From assembly GCF_938028735.1 (NCBI RefSeq), contig NZ_CALIMF010000012.1, forward strand, positions 124,001 through 188,000: 64,000 nucleotides of DNA. The letters run 5' to 3'. This stretch comes from an uncultured Thermanaerothrix sp. (GTDB lineage Bacteria > Chloroflexota > Anaerolineae > Anaerolineales > Anaerolineaceae). The notes beneath the pieces were generated by a model. The model saw only the letters and a list, made by a program, of their open reading frames with translations. It was not told the origin of the DNA and did no database searches. The stretch's first letter is position 1, and each line of letters begins with the position of its first letter. Shown here piece by piece: positions 48,141-57,274 of this stretch. The position numbers and the translations under genes are program-made.

Positions 48141-48833
48141 GTGGAAGGACAATCAGATCCACATCTGGTTGCCAAAGCCAGGCAGGTCTATGAACGGCTG
48201 TTACAACGATTCGGTGAGCCGCGCTGGCACAGGCCGCTTTCGGCTCTGGAAGAATTGGTGTCCACCATTCTTTCCCAGAACACCAATGATCGCAATCGCG
48301 ATGTGGCTTTTGAACGCTTGAGGGCGCGTTTCCCGAGCTGGGAGGCTGTACGTGATGCCGATCCAGAAGCAGTTATTGAGGCCATTCGGCCAGCTGGCTT
48401 AGCCAATCAGAAGGGTCCGCGCATTCAGGCCGTGTTGCGTCAGATCACGGCTGAACAGGGATCGCTCGATCTTTCCTTCTTAGAGAAGATGTCTTCAGAA
48501 GAGGCGCGAGCCTGGTTGATGCGCTTCAATGGAGTGGGGCCAAAAACGGCTGCCATTGTGTTGCAGTTTGCTTTAGGAAAGCCTTCGTTTCCAGTCGACA
48601 CCCACATTTATCGGGTTAGCGGACGGTTGGGATTGCGCCCCGCCAAAATGAGCGTTGAGCAAGCCCATGTTCACTTGGCTACTCTCTTCCCCCCGGAAAC
48701 TTATGGAAGCGCTCACCTCAATCTTATTCGTTTGGGGCGAGAGATTTGCCTGGCGCGGAGTCCGCGTTGCTCCGAGTGCCCTCTAAACGATCTCTGCGAT
48801 GATTATCAGCGTCGTCTGAGGGATGAAACCTGA
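48141..48833 (+). CDS. nth: Endonuclease III-like HhH-GPD DNA glycosylase with FeS cluster
   Basis: LSQNTNDRNRD, FNGVGPKTAAIVLQFALGKPSFPVDTHIYRVSGRLGL, CLARSPRCSECPLNDLC; GTG start with AAGGAG. Confidence 0.9.
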   Translation: MEGQSDPHLVAKARQVYERLLQRFGEPRWHRPLSALEELVSTILSQNTNDRNRDVAFERLRARFPSWEAVRDADPEAVIEAIRPAGLANQKGPRIQAVLRQITAEQGSLDLSFLEKMSSEEARAWLMRFNGVGPKTAAIVLQFALGKPSFPVDTHIYRVSGRLGLRPAKMSVEQAHVHLATLFPPETYGSAHLNLIRLGREICLARSPRCSECPLNDLCDDYQRRLRDET

Positions 48834-48917
48834 GAATTTGGGTGGCCTTGCACCTCGTAGGGAAGGGGGCAAGCTTCAGAATTCACAAAATTGCCAGACA
48901 AATCAACCTTGTTTGGC

Positions 48918-48947
48918 TTGACAAGGGAATTGGCCCATCTATATAAT
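48918..48947 (+). promoter_or_regulatory. Consensus sigma70-type promoter TTGACA-18-TATAAT
   Basis: Both hexamers match consensus perfectly; upstream of the nucleoside cluster. Confidence 0.8.
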
Positions 48948-49076
48948 CAATGCAGTTTTTGGTTTAGAGGCTGTTCCCATCTCACCCCGAATACACAGAA
49001 AACAAGCACTCTCCCCTGCCCCGCGAGACTCTCTGACTCCTAAGTCATCCGTCCCTTGGACGGGTAGTTAGTTGGT

Positions 49077-50066
49077 TTGTTTCCCGATCATCCTATTCTG
49101 AGGCTCACATTGGATTATTCGCCCCCAATCCCTCTCCTTATAGATACAGATGCCGGTGTAGATGATGCCGGTGCTCTGATGCTTGCCCTGGCCAGTCCTC
49201 GGGGACACCCGCTGGCCATCACAACGGTACATGGTAATGTTCCGGTCAGGCAGGCCACGCAGAACGTCAGCCTCGTTCTGGATGTGATGGGACGCGAGGT
49301 GCCCGTTTATGGAGGAGCCTCGCGTCCGCTTTTAGGGGCTCCCCTGGACGCTTCTGACATCATGGGGCCGGATGGACTGGGCGGGGTCACCGCCTGGATG
49401 CAACCCTCTATGCGTCAAACACGTTCCAGTATAGCGGCAGTTGCGCTGGTGCAGTGGTTAACCCATCAGCCAGAACCCATACGGACCCATTTGGTATCTT
49501 TGGGTCCACTGACTAACCTGGCATTGGCGCTCGCTTTGAAGCCTGACTTACCGCGGTATGTAGCGCGTCTGGTCATTATGGGAGGCACCTCTGAAGCGCG
49601 GGGGAATGCTTCAGCAGTAGCTGAGTTTAACTTCTTTGCTGATCCTGAAGCGGCGGCACGGGTTCTGGGAGCAGGATTCAAAGAGGTGTGGCTATTACCG
49701 TGGGAAACCTCGTTGCGTTATCCCATTGCTTGGGCAGAGTTTGATGCCTTGCTGCAATGTAAGAACCCGCGGACGCAATTTCTGCGAAACATTACTGGTT
49801 ACCTGCGCGAGCGTCTTCAACGCCTTGGGTTACCCGGGATTGTTTTACCCGATTTTCTGGCAATGCTAGTGGCTCTCTACCCTGAGTGTGTTCAGGAAAG
49901 TATCCCCGTGCACGCAAGTGTTGAGACGGAGGGGCGTTTAGGACGAGGCCTACTGGCCATTTCGTGGTTGCCAGGGGGGTCTGATCCGAATCTGTACCTT
50001 GTGACCCGGCTGGATTTGCAGATGGGTCTTGAGGTTCTGCGTGATTTGCTTATTGGTGGAAACTGA
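49077..50066 (+). CDS. Nucleoside hydrolase family protein (paralog 1)
   Basis: LLIDTDAGVDDAGALMLAL, GPDGLGG, VSLGPLTNLALAL, VIMGG; exact start uncertain (TTG). Confidence 0.9.
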   Translation: MFPDHPILRLTLDYSPPIPLLIDTDAGVDDAGALMLALASPRGHPLAITTVHGNVPVRQATQNVSLVLDVMGREVPVYGGASRPLLGAPLDASDIMGPDGLGGVTAWMQPSMRQTRSSIAAVALVQWLTHQPEPIRTHLVSLGPLTNLALALALKPDLPRYVARLVIMGGTSEARGNASAVAEFNFFADPEAAARVLGAGFKEVWLLPWETSLRYPIAWAEFDALLQCKNPRTQFLRNITGYLRERLQRLGLPGIVLPDFLAMLVALYPECVQESIPVHASVETEGRLGRGLLAISWLPGGSDPNLYLVTRLDLQMGLEVLRDLLIGGN

Positions 50067-50157
50067 AAGGAGGTGATCTCGAGGAATAAGAACCCGAAAA
50101 TTACTCTAAGAATTTAGATCTGGTTCGTTACTCAACTATTTCCAGGAGGTGGAGGTC

Positions 50158-51213
50158 ATGAAGTCAAAGGCTTTGGTCTTAGGATATGTGCTGGTGGTGC
50201 TGGCTCTGGTTTTAGCGGCCTGTGCACCCTCTCAGCAGGGTGTCACTCAGGCACCACCAACCGAGAAGAAACTCAAGGTGGTTAACCTGATCAACGGAGT
50301 GTTGGGAGATAAATCCTTCTTTGATTCGGCGAATCGTGGCATGGAAATGGCAAAGAAGGATTTTGGCATTGAGGTCAAAACTATTGAAGCGGGAATTGAC
50401 CCGGCCAAGTGGAAGCCGGCCCTCGAAGACGCAGCCGCCAATGAGGAGTATGACATCTTAATCGTGGGCACTTTCCAGATGTCGGAATTTCTCCAGGAAG
50501 TCGCCCCAAAGTATCCGGATAAGAAGTTTATCATTTACGATGTTTCGGTGGATTACAGCAAGTGTGATTGCAAGAATGTTTACTCGGTGACCTACAAACA
50601 AAACGAAGGCTCGTATCTGGCGGGACTGTATGCCGGATTGATGTCACAATCCAAGATTGTGGGTGCCATTGGAGGGCAAGATATCCCGGTCATCAATGAC
50701 TTCATTGTGGGTTACAAACAGGGCGCTAAAGACGCTGGCCTCTCGGAGCAGAATGTGATTGTGCAGTATGCGGGTGGCTGGAATGATCCAGCCAAGGGGA
50801 AAGAGATTGCCCTGGCTATGTACCAGCAAGGGGCAGATATTGTCTTCAATATTGCTGGCGGCACGGGGGTTGGCATCTTCCAGGCGGCTCAGGAGGTGAA
50901 CAAATATGCCATCGGGGTGGATTCGGATCAGGCATTGATTGTGGAAACCACCAACCCCGAGCAAGCCAAGCACATCCTTACCTCGATGATGAAGAATGTT
51001 GATAATAGCCTCTACCGCGCCATCAAACTACACTTGGAAGGCAAGTTGCCCTATGGGCAGGCCGAGGCGCTGGGTATCGCAGAAGGCGGCGTAGGTCTGG
51101 CTAAGAATAAGTATTATGACCAGTTCACACCTGCCGAGGTAAAGGCCAAAATCGATCAGGCTGAGAAAGACATCCTTGAAGGCAAGATTGTTGTGGATAC
51201 TGTCTTCAAATAG
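50158..51213 (+). CDS. BMP/PnrA-like (nucleoside-type) ABC transporter substrate-binding lipoprotein
   Basis: Lipobox VLAAC; GVLGDKSFFDSANRGMEMAKKDFGIEVK; SVTYKQNEGSYLAGLYAG; AGGAGG SD before ATG 50158. Confidence 0.92.
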   Translation: MKSKALVLGYVLVVLALVLAACAPSQQGVTQAPPTEKKLKVVNLINGVLGDKSFFDSANRGMEMAKKDFGIEVKTIEAGIDPAKWKPALEDAAANEEYDILIVGTFQMSEFLQEVAPKYPDKKFIIYDVSVDYSKCDCKNVYSVTYKQNEGSYLAGLYAGLMSQSKIVGAIGGQDIPVINDFIVGYKQGAKDAGLSEQNVIVQYAGGWNDPAKGKEIALAMYQQGADIVFNIAGGTGVGIFQAAQEVNKYAIGVDSDQALIVETTNPEQAKHILTSMMKNVDNSLYRAIKLHLEGKLPYGQAEALGIAEGGVGLAKNKYYDQFTPAEVKAKIDQAEKDILEGKIVVDTVFK

Positions 51214-51223
51214 GAGCGGTTTG

Positions 51224-51257
51224 ACAGGTGGGGACACATGTTCGTGTCCCCACCTGT
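51224..51257 (+). repeat. Perfect 14-bp intergenic inverted repeat (6-nt loop)
   Basis: ACAGGTGGGGACAC-ATGTTC-GTGTCCCCACCTGT. Confidence 0.9.
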
Positions 51258-51281
51258 TATGGAAGGGGCAGTGGAGGTGGC

Positions 51282-52826
51282 ATGGCGGTTCTGGTTGAGA
51301 TGGATCAAATTATCAAGATTTACCCGAATGGGGTGGTTGCCAACGATGGTGTAACTTTTTCGGTTGAGCGGGGGGAGATTCATGCACTGGTAGGAGAAAA
51401 TGGGGCAGGGAAAACTACTCTGATGAAAATTCTCTACGGTGAGGAGCGCCCAACCTCTGGGGTTATACGTGTCAATGGTAGGGCAGTGCACTTTCATTCA
51501 CCCCAGGATGCCATTCAATTGGGCATTGGGATGGTGCACCAGAATTTTATGCAGATTCCATCGCTCACTGTGGCCGAGAACGTGGTGCTGGGGAAAGAAC
51601 CAACCCGGCGCGGCCTTTTGGATCGCAAGGCGGCAATCCAGATTACGGAAGAGCTTTCACGCCAATATGGCTTGAAGGTGGATCCCGAAGCCACTATTGA
51701 GAGCGTTAATGTGGGGATGCGCCAGCGGGTAGAGATTCTCAAAATCCTGTATCGCGGGGCAGAGATTCTCATTTTGGATGAACCCACTGCTGTGCTAACA
51801 CCTCAAGAAACAATGGAATTATTTAAGTCCATTCGAACTCTAGTTAAGCAAGGTAAGACAGTGATTTTTATCACCCATAAGTTGCGCGAGGTCAAGGAAA
51901 TCTCAGATCGGGTGACAGTGATGCGAGGGGGCAAGGTAATGGGCACGCTTCCCACCCATGAGGCCACCCGCGAGGGGTTGGCTCGGATGATGGTGGGACG
52001 AGATGTCTTCCTGGAAGTTTCCAAGCCTCTGCGGGCACGAGGTGAAAAGGTTCTCGAGGTCCGTGATTTGACTTATGTGTCTGAAACGGGCCGCCAGGTG
52101 CTCCGTGGGGTTTCGTTCAGCGTATATGCGGGTGAAATCCTGGGGGTGGCGGGCGTAGAGGGCAATGGACAAACGGAACTGGTTGAGGTGCTAACCGGAT
52201 TACGGCCTGCCACCGGAGGCGAGGCCAGAGTGCTGGGAACCCCTATTCTGAATCGTAGTCCACGGGCTGTGCGGTTGGCTGGAGTTGCGCATATTCCTGA
52301 AGACCGGCTGACCAATGGTCTGGCCTTGACAGCCACGATTAATGAGAACTTGATCGTGGATCGCTACTTCCGCCCTCCGTTTCGGCGAGGGTGGTTTATT
52401 GACAATAAAGAAGTCAGGCAGCATGGACAGCAGTTGATTGAGAGGTTCGATATTCGCACGCCCGGGGGCGAGGTGCCTGTGGCTTCGCTTTCAGGGGGAA
52501 ACATGCAGAAGGTGATCCTGGCACGCGAGTTTTCCAGCCAACCCCAATTACTCATCGCAGCACAACCGACGCGTGGGGTGGATGTGGGAGCAACCGAGTT
52601 CATCCGTGAGCAATTGGTTGAACAACGCAACCGTGGCACGGCGGTCTTGCTGGTTTCAGCTGATCTGGCCGAGGTGATGAGTCTATCGGATCGCTTGGTT
52701 GTGATGTATGAAGGACAGATTACGGGCGTCTTTCCGGAGGCGGCAAAGGCGACGGAGGAAGAAATTGGTTATTACATGTTGGGGGTAAAACGGCAGTCCC
52801 CAGAGGAGATGGAGGCCTATCTATGA
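51282..52826 (+). CDS. Sugar/nucleoside-type ABC transporter ATPase (two ABC domains)
   Basis: GENGAGKTTLMKILYG, LILDEPTAVLTPQE, second GVEGNGQTELVEVLTG and SGGNMQKVILAREF; start MAVLVEM. Confidence 0.94.
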   Translation: MAVLVEMDQIIKIYPNGVVANDGVTFSVERGEIHALVGENGAGKTTLMKILYGEERPTSGVIRVNGRAVHFHSPQDAIQLGIGMVHQNFMQIPSLTVAENVVLGKEPTRRGLLDRKAAIQITEELSRQYGLKVDPEATIESVNVGMRQRVEILKILYRGAEILILDEPTAVLTPQETMELFKSIRTLVKQGKTVIFITHKLREVKEISDRVTVMRGGKVMGTLPTHEATREGLARMMVGRDVFLEVSKPLRARGEKVLEVRDLTYVSETGRQVLRGVSFSVYAGEILGVAGVEGNGQTELVEVLTGLRPATGGEARVLGTPILNRSPRAVRLAGVAHIPEDRLTNGLALTATINENLIVDRYFRPPFRRGWFIDNKEVRQHGQQLIERFDIRTPGGEVPVASLSGGNMQKVILAREFSSQPQLLIAAQPTRGVDVGATEFIREQLVEQRNRGTAVLLVSADLAEVMSLSDRLVVMYEGQITGVFPEAAKATEEEIGYYMLGVKRQSPEEMEAYL

Positions 52827-53947
52827 AACTATTGCGCAAGCCGGCCTTACGAGAGTTTTTGCGCATTTTGATTGCTGTCTCTGCGGCGTTGCTGCTCGGT
52901 TTCTTTATAACCTTGCTGGTTTCTAAACAGCCGCTTGAAGCCTATCGCGCTTTTTTACTCGGTCCGCTTTCCCGGTTTAATCGCTTTGGAGATTGGATTG
53001 AGGAGTCGATCACCTTGACTCTGGTGGGGTTAGCCGTTGCACTGGTCTTCAAATCCAAGCAATTTAGCCTGGGGGCTGAAGGCCAGATCTTATTGGGCGC
53101 TTTGGTCTCAGGTTCGATTGCTCTGTTCGTTCCCTTACCGGGTTATCTGCGGGTTCCATTAGCGCTTGTAGCCGCGATGGGGGTGGGCTTCCTATGGGGA
53201 TATCTCCCTGGCTATCTTAAGGCCCATTTGAACGCGAACGAAATCGTGTCCACCCTGATGTTGAACACTATTGCGTTGAAACTCTATGACTATTTTTTGA
53301 TTTTCCACATCAAACCACCCAATGCAGGTTATAACGCTTCGGCAACTTTTACCAAGGATGGGATTTTGCCTTCGTTCGTCCCGGCTTTACCTTTTTTGGC
53401 TGATTTGCGCGCGCGTTTTATGAGCCAGACGAATATTACAGTCATGTTGTATCTGACCATCTTGGCTGTTCTGGTGGCTTACTATCTCATGTATCGTACC
53501 CCCTTTGGTTATGAACTGCGCATGATTGGGGCCAACATTAAGTTTGCGCGTTACGGTGGTATTAATGTCAAACAGGCTATTATCCTGGCATTTGCGGTGA
53601 GTGGTGTTTTCGCTGGGTTGGCAGGCGCCCATCTCGCCATGGGCATTCACACCAAACTGATTCAAAACATATCGCTTGGGATTGGGTTTGAGGGCATTGT
53701 GGTGGCGCTGATGGCACGTAATAACCCGCTTTTCGTCCCACTCTCAGCGTTGGCATATGGGTATTTGCGAGCAGGAGCCGATATTATGGAGCGTAGTTCT
53801 GATGTCTCGCGCGAGATGGTCCTGGTCATTCAGGCATTAATCATCTTGTTGGTAACTGCTGAACAAGTGTTACCTGTCATCCAGCAACGCGTGGCGGCAC
53901 GTCGGGAAGCCCAGCCAGCAACATCTCTGGCAGAGGGAGGCCACTAA
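52823..53947 (+). CDS. ABC transporter permease (nucleoside/sugar type)
   Basis: Multi-TM, GAEGQILLGALVSG, ANEIVSTLMLNTIA; ATGA overlap with the ATPase. Confidence 0.92.
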   Translation: MKLLRKPALREFLRILIAVSAALLLGFFITLLVSKQPLEAYRAFLLGPLSRFNRFGDWIEESITLTLVGLAVALVFKSKQFSLGAEGQILLGALVSGSIALFVPLPGYLRVPLALVAAMGVGFLWGYLPGYLKAHLNANEIVSTLMLNTIALKLYDYFLIFHIKPPNAGYNASATFTKDGILPSFVPALPFLADLRARFMSQTNITVMLYLTILAVLVAYYLMYRTPFGYELRMIGANIKFARYGGINVKQAIILAFAVSGVFAGLAGAHLAMGIHTKLIQNISLGIGFEGIVVALMARNNPLFVPLSALAYGYLRAGADIMERSSDVSREMVLVIQALIILLVTAEQVLPVIQQRVAARREAQPATSLAEGGH

Positions 53948-53950
53948 GCC

Positions 53951-54922
53951 ATGTGGGAACTTGTTCTCAAGGGAATCTTTAGCGCTTTGTTCGTTGCCAG
54001 TGTTTTACGCATCAGCACCCCTCTAATTCTGCCAGCGCTGGGTGGTTTGATTTCAGAGTTAAGTGGAGCCACCAATATTGCGCTAGAAGGCATCATGCTG
54101 GTAGCGGCTTTCACGGGAGTGGTTATCTCGGCTTTCACCCAGAACGTCTGGCTAGGGGTTATTGCCGGAATTCTCTCGGGGATGCTGGTGGCGGCTTTTC
54201 TGGCTTACTTTCATCTTTACCTTGGAGCCGATCTTATCCTCTCGGGTATTGCGATCAACATTATGGCCACAGGTGGCACAATTTTCTTGTTATATGTGCT
54301 GACCGGTGATAAGGGGAGTTCTTCGACACTGGCGAGCAAGGCGGTGCCCGTGATTAATATCCCACTCATCAAGGACATTCCGGTAGTGGGGACGATCCTG
54401 AGCGGGCACAACATTTTCACCTACTTGGCGTTCATTCTTACTTGGTTCGTTTCAATTTATCTGTATCGGACTCCCCAGGGAGTGCATTTACGAGCCGTGG
54501 GGGAAAATCCTGAAGCAGCGGCTTCGTTAGGGCTTAATGTTCGACGGATCCGGTTGGGGGCATTGTTGATGAGTGGGGTTTTGGCCTCTTTGGGGGGACT
54601 GAATCTTTCCATGGCTTACCTGACCCTGTTTCAACGTGAGATGACGGCAGGGCGAGGGTTTATTGCCTTGGCCGCGGTTTTTCTTGGCGGGCGGACCCCC
54701 TGGGGGACACTGATCGCCGCTATTTTGTTTGGCTTCTTTGACGCTCTTTCCAACCAGTTGGGGTCACTGGCAATCCCTTCGCAATGGGTGCAAATGATCC
54801 CTTATGCGGCGACTGTGCTTGCGTTGGTAGTATATTCCATTCGCCAGCGTGCACAGGCCGTTGAGCGGGCGCGCCGTTTTCAAGAGAAGCACTTGGCCGA
54901 GACCCGCGCTTTAGGAGATTGA
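53951..54922 (+). CDS. ABC transporter permease (nucleoside/sugar type)
   Basis: TPLILPALGGLISELSGATNIALEGIMLVAAF; VGENPEAAASLGLNV. Confidence 0.92.
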   Translation: MWELVLKGIFSALFVASVLRISTPLILPALGGLISELSGATNIALEGIMLVAAFTGVVISAFTQNVWLGVIAGILSGMLVAAFLAYFHLYLGADLILSGIAINIMATGGTIFLLYVLTGDKGSSSTLASKAVPVINIPLIKDIPVVGTILSGHNIFTYLAFILTWFVSIYLYRTPQGVHLRAVGENPEAAASLGLNVRRIRLGALLMSGVLASLGGLNLSMAYLTLFQREMTAGRGFIALAAVFLGGRTPWGTLIAAILFGFFDALSNQLGSLAIPSQWVQMIPYAATVLALVVYSIRQRAQAVERARRFQEKHLAETRALGD

Positions 54923-54924
54923 TC

Positions 54925-55914
54925 ATGCTGAACAAAATTTTGGGTGGGCTTTATGGACAGGCGTTGGGAGATGCTTGGGGGATGCCGGCTCTGCTAACTC
55001 CAGAGGCCACTTGGGAGTATTTTGGGGGGTGGGTGGAGACTTTCATGCCTGCACCAGAGGATCACCCGGTTCATGCGGGTTTGCCGGCTGGGCGGGTGAC
55101 GGATGATACCGAACAGGCGTTTGCCCTAGCGCAGGCCATTCTCTCGGAGGGACGGGTTAGTGCGGAGGGGACTGCGCGGGCCTTGATGGCCTGGTATGAG
55201 CGAATTGGGGGGGATCGTTCCCCGTATGTGGGACCTTCGACCCGGCGGGCAATTCAAGCCTTAAAGCGGGGGGAGGATCTTTACCAAGTCGGGCGGTTTG
55301 GGGATACCAACGGCGCGGCGATGCGCGTTTCTCCGGTAGGGTTGATGCACCCGGGTGACTCCAAAGGAGCAATTGCCGATGCTTACTTATCCTGTATTCC
55401 CACCCATCACACGAATGTGGCGGTTTCGGGAGCCGCTGCAGTGGCTGCGGCCATTGCTACGGCGATGCGTTCGGAGGCGCGATTAGAGGACATTGTGGAG
55501 GTGGCCAAAGACGCAGCCATGGTGGGATTGAAAATGGGGCATGTCTGGATGGGGGCGTCCGTTGCCCGGCGTATTGACCTGGCGCTGGAGATCGTCCGCG
55601 GGCCCGGGGATGAACGAGAGCGTTTACAAGCACTTTATGATGTCGTCGGAGCAGGTTTGGCGATTACCGAAGCGGTGCCGGCGGCATTTGGGGTGTTGGT
55701 AATGGCTGAGGGCGACATTCATCGCACAGCCATGTATGGTGCGGCTCTTTCCGGTGATGCCGATACAGTGACCGCTATTGCCTGTGCGATTGCTGGTGCC
55801 TGGAGGGGGATTGAAGCCTTTGACCCAAAATGGTTGGAGCAACTGCGATTGGCTAACCCAGAACTGGATTTTGAGGCAGTTGCAGAGGAATTATATCAAT
55901 TAGTAACTCAATAA
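54925..55914 (+). CDS. ADP-ribosylglycohydrolase family protein
   Basis: GGLYGQALGDAWGMP, TDDTEQA, DTNGAAMRVSPVGL, SGDADTVTAIACAIAGA. Confidence 0.92.
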   Translation: MLNKILGGLYGQALGDAWGMPALLTPEATWEYFGGWVETFMPAPEDHPVHAGLPAGRVTDDTEQAFALAQAILSEGRVSAEGTARALMAWYERIGGDRSPYVGPSTRRAIQALKRGEDLYQVGRFGDTNGAAMRVSPVGLMHPGDSKGAIADAYLSCIPTHHTNVAVSGAAAVAAAIATAMRSEARLEDIVEVAKDAAMVGLKMGHVWMGASVARRIDLALEIVRGPGDERERLQALYDVVGAGLAITEAVPAAFGVLVMAEGDIHRTAMYGAALSGDADTVTAIACAIAGAWRGIEAFDPKWLEQLRLANPELDFEAVAEELYQLVTQ

Positions 55915-55936
55915 AGCGATTATTAGGAGATGCATC

Positions 55937-57265
55937 ATGCAAGCGTTGCTAATTGAGGGTTGTGACATCCTGACCGTCGAGAACGGCGCTGTACATTTCT
56001 CGCCTCGGCAGGATATTTTGATTGAGGGAGCCTATATCAAGGCCATTGAGCCAACAGGTTGTTTGCCCATCTCGAATGAAGTCGAGCGGCTTCCTGCTCA
56101 AGGGTTGTTGGCCATTCCGGGATTGATCAACACGCACGCCCATGTCCCAATGGTGCTCTTTCGAGGCCTGGCAGAGGATGTTACTATCGAGGCGTGGTTC
56201 AATGATTACATTTTTCCCCTTGAGTCCAACTTAACGTCCGAGGATGTTTACTGGGGAACACTGCTGGGACTGGCGGAGATGATCGAGGCCGGCGTTACTT
56301 ACGTTGCGGATCATTATTTCTTCATGGATGAGGTGGCTCAGGCCGTGAGTGAGGCGGGTCTCCGAGCTAACTTGGTCTGGGCTGTCTTTGGTCACGAAGG
56401 AGAGTCAAAACTGGCGCGGACGGTTCAATTTATACAGCGCTGGCAAGGAGCGGCTGAAGGACGAATTACCACTTGGCTGGGGCCACATGCGCCTTATACC
56501 ACGACGCCAGATTTTCTGCGACTTTGTGCTCACTACGCTCGCGATATGGGGGTAGGAATTCATATTCACGTTTCAGAGACGGCAGCCCAGGTTGCATATA
56601 GCCGCCAGCTTTACGGCAAGTCACCCATACGAGTGTTATTGGAAAGCAAAGTTTTGGAAGTCCCCACCCTTTTGGCGCATTGCCTCTATCCTGAGGAGGA
56701 GGATTACAAGATCCTGGCCGATCACCCCACTGGCATTGCGCACGCTCCCAAGACATATTTGAAACTGGGGATGGGTACAGCGCCAATATCTCGGTTCCGA
56801 AGCGCCGGTATTCCCGTGGGATTGGCCACAGATGGTGTAGTCAGCAATAACACTCTGGATATTTTGGAGCAAATGCGTCTGTTGGCCTTGACCCAAAAGG
56901 ACGCAGCACGTGATTCAACCGTGATGCCTATTGCCGAGGTTCTGGAGATTGCTTTTGAGGGCGGGGCAAGAGTGGTGCAACAGGCTGGGGCACTGGGTGC
57001 CCTCAAGCCGGGTTATTTGGCTGATGTTGCGCTCCTCCGCCAGGATCGTGCGGCCATGTTCCCACGCTACAATCCGGCGGCCAATCTCATCTACAGTGCC
57101 TCAGCGCAGGATGTGGACACGGTTATTTGCAACGGGCAAGTGCTCATGCGAGATCGCCGTCTGCTCACGTTGGATAAAACTAAGATCAAGGAAGAGGTTC
57201 AGAGACGCCTGGAGCGTCTGAGTCAGCGTGTGCCCGGACGGCGAATTGCTACTTATCCGGTATGA
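55937..57265 (+). CDS. Amidohydrolase, MTA/SAH-deaminase-like
   Basis: LAIPGLINTHAHVPMVLFRGLAEDV, LGPHAPYTT, IHIHVSETAAQV, GLATDGVVSNNTLDILEQMR. Confidence 0.88.
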   Translation: MQALLIEGCDILTVENGAVHFSPRQDILIEGAYIKAIEPTGCLPISNEVERLPAQGLLAIPGLINTHAHVPMVLFRGLAEDVTIEAWFNDYIFPLESNLTSEDVYWGTLLGLAEMIEAGVTYVADHYFFMDEVAQAVSEAGLRANLVWAVFGHEGESKLARTVQFIQRWQGAAEGRITTWLGPHAPYTTTPDFLRLCAHYARDMGVGIHIHVSETAAQVAYSRQLYGKSPIRVLLESKVLEVPTLLAHCLYPEEEDYKILADHPTGIAHAPKTYLKLGMGTAPISRFRSAGIPVGLATDGVVSNNTLDILEQMRLLALTQKDAARDSTVMPIAEVLEIAFEGGARVVQQAGALGALKPGYLADVALLRQDRAAMFPRYNPAANLIYSASAQDVDTVICNGQVLMRDRRLLTLDKTKIKEEVQRRLERLSQRVPGRRIATYPV

Positions 57266-57274
57266 GGAGGGGGG

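Noticed and set aside
48954-49076. Purine or preQ1 riboswitch before the nucleoside cluster
   Set aside because: I could not find the conserved core of either; left only as an unclassified structured leader.
51224-51257. Inverted repeat as a rho-independent terminator
   Set aside because: No T-tract on either side; downstream genes are the same transporter, so stabiliser or REP-like is more plausible.
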